DNA of 64,000 bases from Mycolicibacterium parafortuitum (GCF_010725485.1 NZ_AP022598.1:2604001-2668000); one strand, 5' to 3'; numbered from the stretch's first letter, positions 43,668 through 52,384 are shown. A program made the numbers and translations. The notes: generated from the sequence alone by a model not told the origin.

Positions 43668-44003
43668 TCAGCTGGAGGCCGCAGCGGCGGGCGCAGCTGA
43701 GCTGCTCGACGATGAGCTGCTGGAGCTCGACGAGCTGTTGGAGTTCGACGAGCTGTCCGAGGACGAGGACGTGGATGACGACGACTCGCTACTGCCGGAG
43801 GTGGTCGAGCCGGTGTTCTTCCCGGCTTCGCGGCTGTCGGTGCGGTAGAAACCGCTGCCTTTGAAGACCACGCCGACCTTGCCGAAGATCTTGCGAAGAC
43901 GTCCGGCGCATTTCGGGCACTCGGTCAGAGAGTCATCGGTGAACGCCTGCACCACGTCGAACTTGTTGTTGCACTCGGTGCACGCATAGGAATAGGTGGG
44001 CAC
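43668..44003 (-). CDS. Redox-regulated chaperone Ruc-like (FmdB-type zinc ribbon)
   Basis: 111 residues from GTG 44003 (GGAGGT upstream). N-terminal zinc ribbon with two CxxC pairs (YACTECNNKF and ECPKCAGRL), then GSGFYRTDS, then a disordered tail of almost only Ser (residues about 65-111). Matches M. tuberculosis Rv0991c (Ruc), a chaperone switched on by oxidation that prevents aggregation with DnaK. The Ser run is longer than I recall there. The upstream CIRCE element fits HrcA heat-shock control. Confidence 0.88.
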   Translation of the reverse strand: MPTYSYACTECNNKFDVVQAFTDDSLTECPKCAGRLRKIFGKVGVVFKGSGFYRTDSREAGKNTGSTTSGSSESSSSTSSSSDSSSNSNSSSSSSSSSSSSSAAPAAAASS

Positions 44004-44029
44004 ACAAACCTCCGAGGTGGTCAAACTTC

Positions 44030-44056
44030 TTAGCACTCTAGCGGCTCAAGTGCTAG
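44030..44056 (-). promoter_or_regulatory. CIRCE element (HrcA operator)
   Basis: TTAGCACTC (44030-44038), nine spacer bases, AAGTGCTAG (44048-44056). The consensus is TTAGCACTC-N9-GAGTGCTAA: the left arm is perfect and the right arm matches 7 of 9. It ends 26 bp before the Ruc GTG. Rv0991c belongs to the HrcA regulon in M. tuberculosis, which agrees. Confidence 0.85.
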
Positions 44057-44075
44057 AACCGCCAGCTGGTTGCGG

Positions 44076-44687
44076 TCATTCCCACGCTGTCGTGGGCCGC
44101 GTTCGCCGTCTCAGCGCGACGAGACCCTGCCGCGGCGTCAGAGCGTGCGTCATCGCGACATCGTGCGGCTCCGCGGGCAACCGCTCGACCAGCTCTTCGT
44201 CGCGGACTACCGCCACCAGCATCGCGGCCGGGTCGGCCAGCGGCAATGTCCGGTCGTAGAACCCGGCGCCACGACCCAGGCGCGCGCCGTCGCGGTCGAC
44301 CGCCAGCGCGGGGACCAGCACGACGGCCGCGTCCGCGATCGCCTCGGGCGGCAGCCACGGGGGCGAGGGTTCGCGTAGCCCGAACGGCGCTCGCACCAGC
44401 CGGCCGGGTTCGTAGCGGCCCCACTGCAGGGGCAGCGGAGTGTCCTGATCGTCATTGCGGGCGACGGGCAGCAGCACCGTGACATCGCGAGCGGCGGCGT
44501 CCTCGACGATGGCGAGAGACCCCGGCTCCGAACCCACGGGGATATAGGCGCAGGCTATTGTGCCCGGCGAGAGCAGGGCTGCCAGGTGGGCCGCCAACTG
44601 CGCGGCCTCGCGGTCGCGTACTTGCCGACTCAACGAGCGTCGAGCAGCCAGAATGGCCGCCCGTGCTTGTGATTTGGCCAGTACCAC
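44076..44687 (-). CDS. 5-formyltetrahydrofolate cyclo-ligase family
   Basis: 203 residues. MTHFS signatures are the basic ATP-binding start RAAILAARRSLS, the folate-site region YIPVGSEPGS, and LVPALAVDRDGARLGRGAGFYDRTL (P-loop-like). Converts 5-formyl-THF to 5,10-methenyl-THF with ATP. GTG start at 44687, divergent from galU. Rv0992c counterpart. Confidence 0.9.
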   Translation of the reverse strand: MVLAKSQARAAILAARRSLSRQVRDREAAQLAAHLAALLSPGTIACAYIPVGSEPGSLAIVEDAAARDVTVLLPVARNDDQDTPLPLQWGRYEPGRLVRAPFGLREPSPPWLPPEAIADAAVVLVPALAVDRDGARLGRGAGFYDRTLPLADPAAMLVAVVRDEELVERLPAEPHDVAMTHALTPRQGLVALRRRTRPTTAWE

Positions 44688-44752
44688 CGGGTAGCCCTTC
44701 CAAGCTCGGGTATGCGGAGAACAACCGACGCAGAGAGGTTAGTGTGTGAACG

Positions 44753-45676
44753 ATGAATCGGCCTGATGTTCCTGTGCCGTACACCGCGGTGGTGCCTGCG
44801 GCGGGCCTCGGGACGCGCTTCCTGCCTGCCACCAAAACGGTGCCCAAGGAGCTGCTTCCCGTCGTCGACACCCCGGGAATCGAGCTGGTCGCCGCAGAGG
44901 CCGCCGAAGCGGGCGCCCAGCGCCTGATCATCATCACCTCCGAAGGCAAAGACGGCGTCGTCGCGCACTTCGTCGAAGATCTCGTCCTGGAGGGCACGCT
45001 CGAAGCCCGCGGGAAGAAGACCATGCTGGAGAAGGTGCGGCGCGCACCCGCCCTGATCAAGGTGGAGTCTGTGGTCCAGGCCGAGCCGCTGGGTCTCGGC
45101 CACGCGGTCGGCTGCGTCGAGGCCAGCCTCGCACCCGATGAGGACGCCGTCGCGGTGCTGTTACCCGACGACCTGGTGCTCCCGACCGGAGTGCTGGAGA
45201 CCATGGCGAAGGTTCGCGCCAAGCGCGGGGGCACCGTGTTGTGCGCGATCGAGGTCGACCGCGAAGACATCAGCGCCTATGGCGTCTTCGACGTCGAGAT
45301 CGTGCCGGACGCGGCCAATCCGAATGTGCTCAAGGTCAAGGGCATGGTGGAAAAGCCCAAGGCCGAAGACGCGCCGTCGCTGTTCGCCGCGGCGGGCCGC
45401 TACATCCTGGACCGGGCGATCTTCGACGCGCTGCGGCGGATTCCGCGCGGCGCGGGCGGCGAGCTCCAACTCACCGATGCGATCGCGCTGTTGATCGACG
45501 AGGGCCATCCGGTCCACGTCGTCGTCCACCGCGGATCTCGACACGATCTTGGAAATCCCGGGGGCTACCTCAAGGCTGCGGTTGACTTTGCGTTGGAGCG
45601 GGACGACTACGGGCCGGAACTGCGCCGGTGGTTGGTCGAGCGACTCGGCCTCGCTCCGGGCACGACCGAGGACTAG
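44753..45676 (+). CDS. galU: UTP-glucose-1-phosphate uridylyltransferase
   Basis: 307 residues. Nucleotidyl-transferase fold with VVPAAGLGTRFLPATKTVPKE in the N-terminal loop, LGLGHAVGCVE, LPDDLVLP (metal Asp), EKPKAEDAPS and the late GNPGGYLKA. Makes UDP-glucose for glycolipids, glycogen and arabinogalactan. ATG at 44753. First gene of a galU-moeA1-rimJ-glpR run. Confidence 0.95.
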   Translation: MNRPDVPVPYTAVVPAAGLGTRFLPATKTVPKELLPVVDTPGIELVAAEAAEAGAQRLIIITSEGKDGVVAHFVEDLVLEGTLEARGKKTMLEKVRRAPALIKVESVVQAEPLGLGHAVGCVEASLAPDEDAVAVLLPDDLVLPTGVLETMAKVRAKRGGTVLCAIEVDREDISAYGVFDVEIVPDAANPNVLKVKGMVEKPKAEDAPSLFAAAGRYILDRAIFDALRRIPRGAGGELQLTDAIALLIDEGHPVHVVVHRGSRHDLGNPGGYLKAAVDFALERDDYGPELRRWLVERLGLAPGTTED

Positions 45677-45740
45677 CGAGCAACTGCACCGCCGAGCGAG
45701 CCGGTCGACGCCCGCCGGTTCGACGGAAGAAAGGCGCACT

Positions 45741-47021
45741 GTGCGTTCGGTGGAGGAGCAGCAGGCTCGGGTAGCAGCTGCCGCGGTCGCGCCGCGGCCG
45801 GTACGGGTCGCGATTGCCGAGGCCCAGGGCCTGATGTGCGCCGAGGAAGTGGTCACCGAGCGTCCGCTGCCGGGATTCGACCAGGCCGCGATCGACGGTT
45901 ATGCGGTGCGCAGTGTCGACGTGCTCGGCCTCGGCGGCGCCGCCGACGGCGAGGACGACGACGAGGCCGGCGACGGCGGACGGCCGCGGGAGATCAGCCT
46001 GCCGGTGATGGGGCTGATCGAGGCCGGTGCCCGAACGCCCAGCAGGCTTCAGCCCCGACAGGCGGCCCGAGTGCAGACCGGTGCCCCGATGCCGACCCTG
46101 GCCGACGCGGTGCTTCCGTTGCGCTGGACCGACGGCGGAGAGTCGCGCGTCCGGGTGCTGCGCGGGGTTCGATCCGGCGCCTACGTGCGGCGCACCGGCG
46201 ACGATGTGCAGCCCGGTGATGTCGCGGTGCGCGCGGGCGCGATCATCGGCCCGGCCCAGGTCGGTCTGCTCGCCGCGGTCGGACGCGAGCGGGTGCTGGT
46301 GCATCCGCGGCCGCGGCTGACCGTGATGTGCGTCGGTGGCGAGCTCGTCGACATCTCGCGCACACCGGGCAACGGGCAGGTCTACGACGTCAACTCCTAT
46401 GCGCTGGCCGCCGCGGGGCGCGACGCCGGCGCCGAGGTGAACCGGGTCGGCATCGTGCCCACCGATCCTCACCAGTTGCGGGAGGTCGTGGAGGGACAGC
46501 TCAGCCGTGCCGAGATCGTCGTGATCGCCGGGGCGGTCGGCGGCGCCGCCGCGGAAGGCGTGCGCACGGTCCTGTCGCAACTCGGGGACATGGAGGTCAC
46601 CCGGATCGCGATGCATCCCGGATCGGTCCAGGGGTTCGGCCAGCTCGGTCCCGACGGCGTGCCGGTGTTCCTGCTGCCCGCCAACCCGGTCAGCGCGTTG
46701 GTGGTGTTCGAGGTGATGGTGCGGCCGCTGATCCGGCTGTCGCTCGGCAAGCGCCAGGCGATGCGGCGGATCGTGTCGGCGCGCGCGTTGTCCCCGATCA
46801 GTTCCGTCGCCGGTCGCAAGGGCTATCTGCGGGGGCAGTTGATGCGCGACCAGGACACCGGAGAGTACCTCGTGCAGGCCCTCGGCGGCGCGCCCGGCGC
46901 GTCGTCGCATCTGCTGGCCACGCTCGCCGAAGCAAACTGTCTGGTGATCGTTCCGAGTGAGGCCGAGCAGATCAGAACGGGCGAGACCGTCGACGTCGCC
47001 TTCCTGGCACAGCGCGGCTGA
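45741..47021 (+). CDS. moeA1: MoeA1 / Glp gephyrin-like protein
   Basis: 426 residues from GTG 45741 (GAAGAAAGG upstream). MoeA domains: VRVAIAEAQGLMCAEEVV with PLPGFDQAAIDGYAVRS, the VQTGAPMPTLADAVLP stretch, and the MoCF domain with MCVGGELVDISRTPGNGQVYDVNSY and PGSVQGFGQLG...LPANPVSALV. An acidic linker (GEDDDEAGDGG) interrupts domain III. In Corynebacteriales the copy next to glpR is Glp, which binds FtsZ at mid-cell; a glpR-like gene lies two genes downstream here. So a division role may outweigh molybdopterin insertion. Confidence 0.9.
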   Translation: MRSVEEQQARVAAAAVAPRPVRVAIAEAQGLMCAEEVVTERPLPGFDQAAIDGYAVRSVDVLGLGGAADGEDDDEAGDGGRPREISLPVMGLIEAGARTPSRLQPRQAARVQTGAPMPTLADAVLPLRWTDGGESRVRVLRGVRSGAYVRRTGDDVQPGDVAVRAGAIIGPAQVGLLAAVGRERVLVHPRPRLTVMCVGGELVDISRTPGNGQVYDVNSYALAAAGRDAGAEVNRVGIVPTDPHQLREVVEGQLSRAEIVVIAGAVGGAAAEGVRTVLSQLGDMEVTRIAMHPGSVQGFGQLGPDGVPVFLLPANPVSALVVFEVMVRPLIRLSLGKRQAMRRIVSARALSPISSVAGRKGYLRGQLMRDQDTGEYLVQALGGAPGASSHLLATLAEANCLVIVPSEAEQIRTGETVDVAFLAQRG

Positions 47022-47039
47022 GCGCGCGGTCCAGCGGTG

Positions 47040-47693
47040 ATGAACTTCTTCAGTTCCCGGTCGCAGCACCCCGGGTGGCCGCTGGCGGTGGGCCCGCTGC
47101 GGGTACCCGCGGGACTGGTGCGGCTGCGTCCGGTGCGGCTTCGGGATGCGGCGCAGTGGAGCAGGATCCGGCTGGCCGACCGCAACCACCTGGAACCCTG
47201 GGAACCGTCGACAGACATGAACTGGGAACTGCGGCACTCGGTTTCGGCATGGCCTTCGGTGTGCTCGGGCCTTCGGGCCGAAGCCCGCAAGGGGCGCATG
47301 CTGCCGTATGCGATCGAGCTCGACGGCGAGTTCGCCGGCCAACTGACGATCGGCAACGTCACCCACGGCGCGCTGCGGTCGGCGTGGATCGGGTACTGGG
47401 TGGCCAGTGGCTCGACCGGCGGCGGTGTCGCGACCGCGGCGCTCGCACTGGGGCTCGACCACTGCTTCGGGCCGGTGATGTTGCACCGCGTCGAGGCCAC
47501 CGTGCGTCCCGAGAACGCGGCGAGCCGAGCGGTGCTGGCAAAGGCGGGGTTGCGGGAGGAAGGGCTGCTGAAGCGCTATCTCGACGTCGACGGGGCGTGG
47601 CGCGATCACCTTCTGGTGGCGGTCACTGTCGAGGAGATCAACGGCTCGGTCGCGTCCACGTTGGTGCGTTCCGGGCGCGCCTCCTGGGCCTGA
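47040..47693 (+). CDS. rimJ: GNAT acetyltransferase, RimJ-like (Rv0995-like)
   Basis: 217 residues. GNAT fold of the RimJ/RimL group: VRLRPVRLRDAAQWSRIR, GQLTIGNVTHGALRSAWIGYWV, GGGVATAALALGLDHCF (acetyl-CoA loop) and ATVRPENAASRAVLAKAG. Likely N-terminal protein acetylation, target unknown. ATG at 47040; a GTG one codon earlier is possible. 18 bp after moeA1. Confidence 0.88.
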   Translation: MNFFSSRSQHPGWPLAVGPLRVPAGLVRLRPVRLRDAAQWSRIRLADRNHLEPWEPSTDMNWELRHSVSAWPSVCSGLRAEARKGRMLPYAIELDGEFAGQLTIGNVTHGALRSAWIGYWVASGSTGGGVATAALALGLDHCFGPVMLHRVEATVRPENAASRAVLAKAGLREEGLLKRYLDVDGAWRDHLLVAVTVEEINGSVASTLVRSGRASWA

Positions 47694-47837
47694 GATGCGT
47701 CCTTCTCTGTTACTGATGTGACACGTGTGACGTTTGGTGCTTGTCTCCTGTGAATTACAGGTGTGTAATTGTCTCGGCGCGCCGCTCACGGATGCGCTGG
47801 TCACAGACCTAGCCTGATGGGGAAAGGAGCAGGCGCC

Positions 47838-48920
47838 ATGCCAAGCATCCCCCAATCTCTTCTCTGGATCTCGCTCGTTGTGCTTTGGCTCTTCGTGCTT
47901 GTTCCGATGTTGATCAGCAAGCGGGACGCGGTTCGCCGCACCAGCGATGTCGCGCTGGCCACCCGCGTGCTCAACAGTGGTGCGCGCACCCGGCTGCGCC
48001 GCCGAGGGCCCGCCGCCGGCCATCGCAGTGACCCGGATTGGCAGCCGTCCGAGGAGGACGCCGACGACTACGCCGAGACGCCGAGCCGTTCGGTGGTGAT
48101 GGTCGCCGCCGACGTGAGCAATGCCGACGACGAACCCGACTACCTCGATGTCGACGTGGTCGAGGATTCCGGCGCGCTGCCGATCGCGGAGGTCCGCGCC
48201 GAAGAGCCGGCCGCGGCCGTCGAGAACGACGAACTGACTTTGGATTTCGACGACGAGGCCGATCGCGACGAGGTCGACGAGCAGCCGCAGGTGGTGGCCG
48301 AGGACGTCCAGCACGACACCGGTGAGGACACCGGCGTCTACTCGGTGATCGACGACGAGTACGAAGAGGGCGGCGAGGACCACGAGGCGGGCGAGGAGCC
48401 TGCCGCCGAGCACGTCGACGACGCCGACGCGTCGTCGCAGGATGACGAGGCGTCTGAGACCGATCCGCGGATTGCCGGCTCGCTGAGCGAGTCGCGTCGC
48501 CGTCGCCGGGAGTCGACGACCGCGGCTGCGGTGCAGGCGCGTAAGTACCGGTTCCGCGCCCGCACGATCACGGTGATGTCGGTCCTGATGCTTGCCAGCG
48601 CCGTCGCGGCGTTCACCTGGTCGTCGACGATGTGGTACGCGACCACGGCCGTTGCCGCCGTCACGCTGCTGTATCTGGCCTATCTGCGCAGGCAGACCCG
48701 GATCGAGGAGCAGGTGCGCCGTCGCCGCGCTCAGCGGATGGCCCGGTCGCGCCTCGGGGTCGAGAACACCTTCGACCGGGAATCGGATGTGACGCCGTCG
48801 CGCCTGCGTAGGCCCGGTGCCGCGGTGCTCGAGATCGACGACGAGGACCCGGCGTTCGAGCACCTCGACTACGTGCCGTTCTCGCGTCATTACGACCTGC
48901 CACGGGCGGCGGGCCAGTAG
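47838..48920 (+). CDS. glpR: GlpR-like membrane receptor of Glp (Rv0996-like)
   Basis: 360 residues. TM1 (about 8-27: LLWISLVVLWLFVLVPMLI), a long acidic disordered cytoplasmic region (about 60-230, rich in D/E), then paired hydrophobic helices (about 243-286), a basic RRRRAQRMARSRLG helix and a conserved tail. This is the architecture of corynebacterial GlpR, which anchors Glp-FtsZ to the membrane. ATG at 47838 with GAAAGGAG. Upstream, TGTGAC is repeated at 47717-47722 and 47726-47731, which may be part of its promoter control. Confidence 0.8.
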   Translation: MPSIPQSLLWISLVVLWLFVLVPMLISKRDAVRRTSDVALATRVLNSGARTRLRRRGPAAGHRSDPDWQPSEEDADDYAETPSRSVVMVAADVSNADDEPDYLDVDVVEDSGALPIAEVRAEEPAAAVENDELTLDFDDEADRDEVDEQPQVVAEDVQHDTGEDTGVYSVIDDEYEEGGEDHEAGEEPAAEHVDDADASSQDDEASETDPRIAGSLSESRRRRRESTTAAAVQARKYRFRARTITVMSVLMLASAVAAFTWSSTMWYATTAVAAVTLLYLAYLRRQTRIEEQVRRRRAQRMARSRLGVENTFDRESDVTPSRLRRPGAAVLEIDDEDPAFEHLDYVPFSRHYDLPRAAGQ

Positions 48921-48973
48921 CCAGACACCGATTTCGGCCGGTGGCCGGGGACTGATAACCTGTACCGGCACCA

Positions 48974-49049
48974 GGGGCTATGGCGCAGTTGGTAGCGCGA
49001 CTCGTTCGCATCGAGTAGGTCAGGGGTTCGATTCCCCTTAGCTCCACCA
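48974..49049 (+). tRNA. tRNA-Ala (anticodon CGC)
   Basis: Cloverleaf folds well: acceptor GGGGCTA/TAGCTCC (one G-T pair), D-arm GCGC/GCGC, anticodon stem ACTCG/CGAGT with loop TTCGCAT (anticodon CGC, reads GCG), T-arm AGGGG/CCCCT with loop TTCGATT. The CCA end is encoded (49047-49049). A hairpin terminator follows. Confidence 0.97.
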
Positions 49050-49054
49050 TCCAG

Positions 49055-49086
49055 AACCCGCTTCGACCATCGGTCGGGGCGGGTTT
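49055..49086 (+). terminator. Terminator after tRNA-Ala
   Basis: AACCCGC (49055-49061) pairs with GCGGGTT (49079-49085), with CGACC/GGTCG able to extend the stem inside, ending in TTT. It lies directly after the tRNA. Confidence 0.75.
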
Positions 49087-49117
49087 GTGGTTTCTGGGGC
49101 CGGCGAGCAGCCGGCCG

Positions 49118-50620
49118 TCAGGCCGCGTGGTCTTCGGGTGGTGCGGGTCCGCCGGGTTCGCCGGGGTTGTTGGGCGGTTGCACGGTGTCCGGCTCGGCGT
49201 CACGGATTGGCGGGCGGTTGTCGGGTTCGGCGGCCGGACTGTCGTTTTCGGGTTCCTCGGGTGGGCGCAGGAGTCGTTCGGGGCGGTGGTAGGTGTTGAC
49301 TCGGGTTTGTCCGGTGTCGAGGTGTTCGGGTGGGAGCCATTCGACTTCGCCGCGGGTGTTGATGCGGGTGGTCCAGGCGGTGGGGTCGTCGGGGTTGACG
49401 CTGCGGTTGTCGGGTCCGCAGGCCAGGCCGAGGTCGTTGATGTTGGTGTTGCCGCCGCGGGCCCAGTCGGTGACGACGTGGTGGACTTGGCTGCCGTAGG
49501 CGCCGATGGTGCAGCATGGTTTGGTGCAGCCGCCGTCGCGGGCGATCAACATGATCCGCTGCTCAGGTGACGCGATGCGTTTGGTGCGGAACAAATCCAG
49601 CGCTGCCCCGGTGGCTTTGTCGAACACCGCCAAGTAGTGATTGGCATGCCCGCCCATCCGGATCACGTCCTTGATCGGCATCCTGGTGCCGCCACCGGTG
49701 ACACCGATCCCGGCGCGGGATTCCAGGTCTTGCAGCGTGGTGCGGATGATGATCGACACCGGCAGCCCGTTGAGTGTGCCCAACTCGCCGCTCATCAGGG
49801 CGATGCGTCCGACGGCGATCAGCGCGTCGTGCTGGCGCTGGGCCAGGCTGCGCTGATCGTTGTCGATTTGGGCTTGTGACGGTGTGCCCGAGGTGCAGGG
49901 CTCGGGATCGGCGGGGTTGCACATGCCGGGTGCGGCGTATTTGGCGAAGATCACTTCGAGCACCGCCCAGGCTTCCGGCGTCAAGGTGGCGGTGAGGTCG
50001 ACCATCCCGTCGGGGCGCTGCTGGTGTTTGGTGACCCCGCGCTGGCGGGCGCGTTCGGTGTCGTCGGGTTCGGGGCCGTCCTGATCCAACAGAAACAGGA
50101 TCAGCTCGGCGGCGTCTTTCACTTCTTTGGGGCCGGCGCCGACGGCGGTGCGGACCAGGTCGACCTCGAATTGTTCGCGGGTGGGGGCGTCGACCCAGGA
50201 CGGGAGTTTGGCCACGGATTTGCGGATGACCTCGACGTGTTCGGGGTTGATCAGTCCGCGTTCTTGGGCGATCGCGGTGGCCGGCAGCAGCGGCGGTAGC
50301 GCCGGTCCGGTCACCGAGGGTCGCGGCGCCAACAGGCAAGCTTCGGTCAGGCGCCGATTCGCCTCGGTGACCGATAGCCGCCACCGGATCCGCAACACGT
50401 CTTTCCAGGTTTTGGCGCCCATCTCGCGGGCGCTGGTCTCGGTCTGTAGCCGCGCCAGCAGCCGGTGCCCCAGCCCGGGCAGTTGGCAGCTCAGACTCTC
50501 CAACTCGTCCATCGTCTCGAGGAGTTCGTCGCGGGTCAGCAGGTCGAGATCGCAGGCCGCCACGGTGTCGAACGCGGCGCGCAGCGCGGTGACCGCGTCC
50601 TGCAGGCCCGTCATAGACAT
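49118..50620 (-). CDS. 13E12-family DUF222/HNH endonuclease-like protein
   Basis: About 500 residues. DUF222 domain (about 10-330), then an HNH-like segment with two CC/C pairs around CTKPCCTIGAYGSQVHHVVTDW... and GGNTNINDLGLACGPDNR. The terminal His of the classical HNH is replaced by Asp-Asn. A Pro-rich disordered tail follows (about 455-500). The family is repeated many times in mycobacterial genomes, often SOS-regulated and probably selfish or mobile. ATG at 50620 is chosen because an upstream ATG at 50635 lies inside the LexA-like box. Its place next to a tRNA gene is typical of inserted DNA. Confidence 0.85.
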   Translation of the reverse strand: MSMTGLQDAVTALRAAFDTVAACDLDLLTRDELLETMDELESLSCQLPGLGHRLLARLQTETSAREMGAKTWKDVLRIRWRLSVTEANRRLTEACLLAPRPSVTGPALPPLLPATAIAQERGLINPEHVEVIRKSVAKLPSWVDAPTREQFEVDLVRTAVGAGPKEVKDAAELILFLLDQDGPEPDDTERARQRGVTKHQQRPDGMVDLTATLTPEAWAVLEVIFAKYAAPGMCNPADPEPCTSGTPSQAQIDNDQRSLAQRQHDALIAVGRIALMSGELGTLNGLPVSIIIRTTLQDLESRAGIGVTGGGTRMPIKDVIRMGGHANHYLAVFDKATGAALDLFRTKRIASPEQRIMLIARDGGCTKPCCTIGAYGSQVHHVVTDWARGGNTNINDLGLACGPDNRSVNPDDPTAWTTRINTRGEVEWLPPEHLDTGQTRVNTYHRPERLLRPPEEPENDSPAAEPDNRPPIRDAEPDTVQPPNNPGEPGGPAPPEDHAA

Positions 50621-50623
50621 GAC

Positions 50624-50639
50624 TCGAACATACATTCGA
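50624..50639 (-). promoter_or_regulatory. SOS/LexA box
   Basis: Read on the plus strand, TCGAAC-ATAC-ATTCGA differs from the mycobacterial LexA consensus TCGAAC-N4-GTTCGA at one position. It ends 3 bp before the 13E12-family ATG. Several M. tuberculosis 13E12 genes have the same arrangement. Regulation is inferred. Confidence 0.8.
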
Positions 50640-50676
50640 CCACCGACAAGTTCGGGTCGACGCGGCTACGTCCGCC

Positions 50677-51924
50677 CTACCGGCCTTCGATCGACACCGG
50701 CATGTGCCGGACGCCGCTGTGCTTGTTGCTGCGCACGTACTCGATCGGCCCCGTGACCGTCACCCGACGCACCCGGTCAAGCAGCACGTCGAAGATCACC
50801 CGCATCTCCATGCGGGCCAGCGACGCGCCCAGGCAGAAGTGCGTTCCCCGGCCGAATGCCAAGTGCGGGTTCGGATTACGCGATACGTCGAACGAGTACG
50901 GATCGGCGAAGACGGTTTCGTCGCGGTTCGCGGACGCCCACCACAGGCTGACCTTGTCGCCGGCCTTGATCCGCCGGCCGTGCATCTCGACGTCCCGGGT
51001 CGCGGTGCGCCGGTTGTAGGGCGTGGAGGACGCCCACCGCAGGATCTCCTCCACCGCCGTCGGCAACAGCGTTCGGTCCTGCCGAATCCGTTCCCACACT
51101 TGCGGTTTTTCGCTCAGTGCGGACATGCCGATCGCGATCGAGTTACGGGTCGTCTCACTGCCCGCCGCGATGATCAGGCTCAGGAACATGCGCTGCTCGT
51201 TCTCACTCAACGGTTTCCCGTCGATCAGCGCGTGGGTCACGATCGACAACAGTTCGTCGGTCGGCGGCTCCCGGCGCTTGCGCTCCAGCAGTGCCGTGCC
51301 GTAAGTGAACATCTGGGCCTGCGCCTGCGCCGCCCGGTCGCTGATCTCCCCGATCTCGCGTTCCTCGTAGTCGAGCGTCACGTTCGCCCAATTCATCAGC
51401 TCGTGCCGATCCTCCTGCGGCACACCGGCCAACTCGGCGACAGCCTGCAGCGGCAGTTCGGCGGCGACGTCGATCAGGAAATCGCACTGCCCCTTGGCCA
51501 CTGCCGCGTCGACGATGTCGACGGCGCGGCGCCGCAGGTCGGCCTCGATGGCCTGCAGCGCCCGCGGCGTCGTGCTCGGCGTGAGTAACCGGCGGAACTG
51601 TGCGTGCCGCGGGTCGTCCATCATGTTGAGCAGCGCGCCGACGGCGAACCCCGTCGGCATGTCCTCCAGCGTGGTTCCGCCGCCCTCGCGGTCACCGCCG
51701 GACTCCGACGAGAACGTCTCGCTGTCCGCGGCCGCGGCGACGATGTCGGCGTGCCTGCTCAGCACCCAGAACCCTTCGCCGCCCGGGGTGTGTTCGGTCG
51801 GCGGATGCCACCACAGCGGCGCGTCGCGACGCAGGACGTCGAACACCTCGAAAGGAAACCCCGAGGTGAACCGGTCCAGGTCGGTCAGGTCGACATGCTC
51901 GGTAACACGGCCCACGTTCGGCAT
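50677..51924 (-). CDS. Cytochrome P450
   Basis: 415 residues. I-helix oxygen motif AAGSETTR, K-helix EEILR (ExxR), and haem loop FGRGTHFCLGASLAR with the axial Cys. Bacterial soluble class I type that needs ferredoxin and reductase partners, which are not encoded nearby. The substrate is unknown; CYP families with this I-helix and loop often act on lipids, sterols or terpenes in mycobacteria. The DUF5313 gene lies 25 bp upstream. Confidence 0.93.
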   Translation of the reverse strand: MPNVGRVTEHVDLTDLDRFTSGFPFEVFDVLRRDAPLWWHPPTEHTPGGEGFWVLSRHADIVAAAADSETFSSESGGDREGGGTTLEDMPTGFAVGALLNMMDDPRHAQFRRLLTPSTTPRALQAIEADLRRRAVDIVDAAVAKGQCDFLIDVAAELPLQAVAELAGVPQEDRHELMNWANVTLDYEEREIGEISDRAAQAQAQMFTYGTALLERKRREPPTDELLSIVTHALIDGKPLSENEQRMFLSLIIAAGSETTRNSIAIGMSALSEKPQVWERIRQDRTLLPTAVEEILRWASSTPYNRRTATRDVEMHGRRIKAGDKVSLWWASANRDETVFADPYSFDVSRNPNPHLAFGRGTHFCLGASLARMEMRVIFDVLLDRVRRVTVTGPIEYVRSNKHSGVRHMPVSIEGR

Positions 51925-51949
51925 GGTCAGACCATACGTGGCGGAAACG

Positions 51950-52384
51950 TCAGAACGGACTGCTGTTCGACTGTGTCTTGGCGTCCTCGGGGCGAGGTCC
52001 GTACTTGCGGATGTAGTCGTCGTGCATCTTCGCGTCCTTCTTGCGCTGGATCACGTCGACGAGATTCGGGTCGAGGCCGTGCTTGGCCAGCCGGTGCCGG
52101 CGCCAGACCTTGTTGAGCGCCAACGCCATCAGCAACGCCCAGACGTAGATGGGCGCCGTCATCTCCAGGCGCATGTAGATCGGCGCGGGAAGCAGCCACA
52201 GCGGCGCCAGGATCAGCAGCGGCGGAATCGAGTACCGGATCATGTGCCTGCGGATCGCGCCCTGGCCGGCGAGATCCTCGGCGACCCAACGATTCATCGA
52301 TTTCGGCAGCCGCTTGCCATAGCAGTACGCCAGGTACTGCCAGAAGCTCGGTTTGTCGGTGCCTGTGGGTTCTTCGATCGCCAT
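51950..52384 (-). CDS. DUF5313 membrane protein
   Basis: 144 residues with two hydrophobic helices (about 50-67 and 77-92), a conserved start KPSFWQYLAYCYGKRLPKSMNRWVAEDLAG and a charged cytoplasmic tail (VIQRKKDAKMHDDYIRKYG). It matches DUF5313 proteins common in mycobacteria. Function unknown. Probably co-transcribed with the P450 gene downstream. Confidence 0.78.
   Translation of the reverse strand: MAIEEPTGTDKPSFWQYLAYCYGKRLPKSMNRWVAEDLAGQGAIRRHMIRYSIPPLLILAPLWLLPAPIYMRLEMTAPIYVWALLMALALNKVWRRHRLAKHGLDPNLVDVIQRKKDAKMHDDYIRKYGPRPEDAKTQSNSSPF

Noticed and set aside
47717..47731. MtrA operator upstream of glpR
   Set aside because: Two TGTGAC repeats resemble parts of reported motifs, but the match is too loose to call a named site.
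45570..48971. 1133-codon open frame on the minus strand
   Set aside because: It is antisense to galU, moeA1, rimJ and glpR, which all have clear families. High GC codon bias keeps the opposite frame open; the translation is Arg/His/Gln-rich with no domain.
49118..50620. Transposase
   Set aside because: DUF222/HNH layout is that of the 13E12 family, not of a known transposase.
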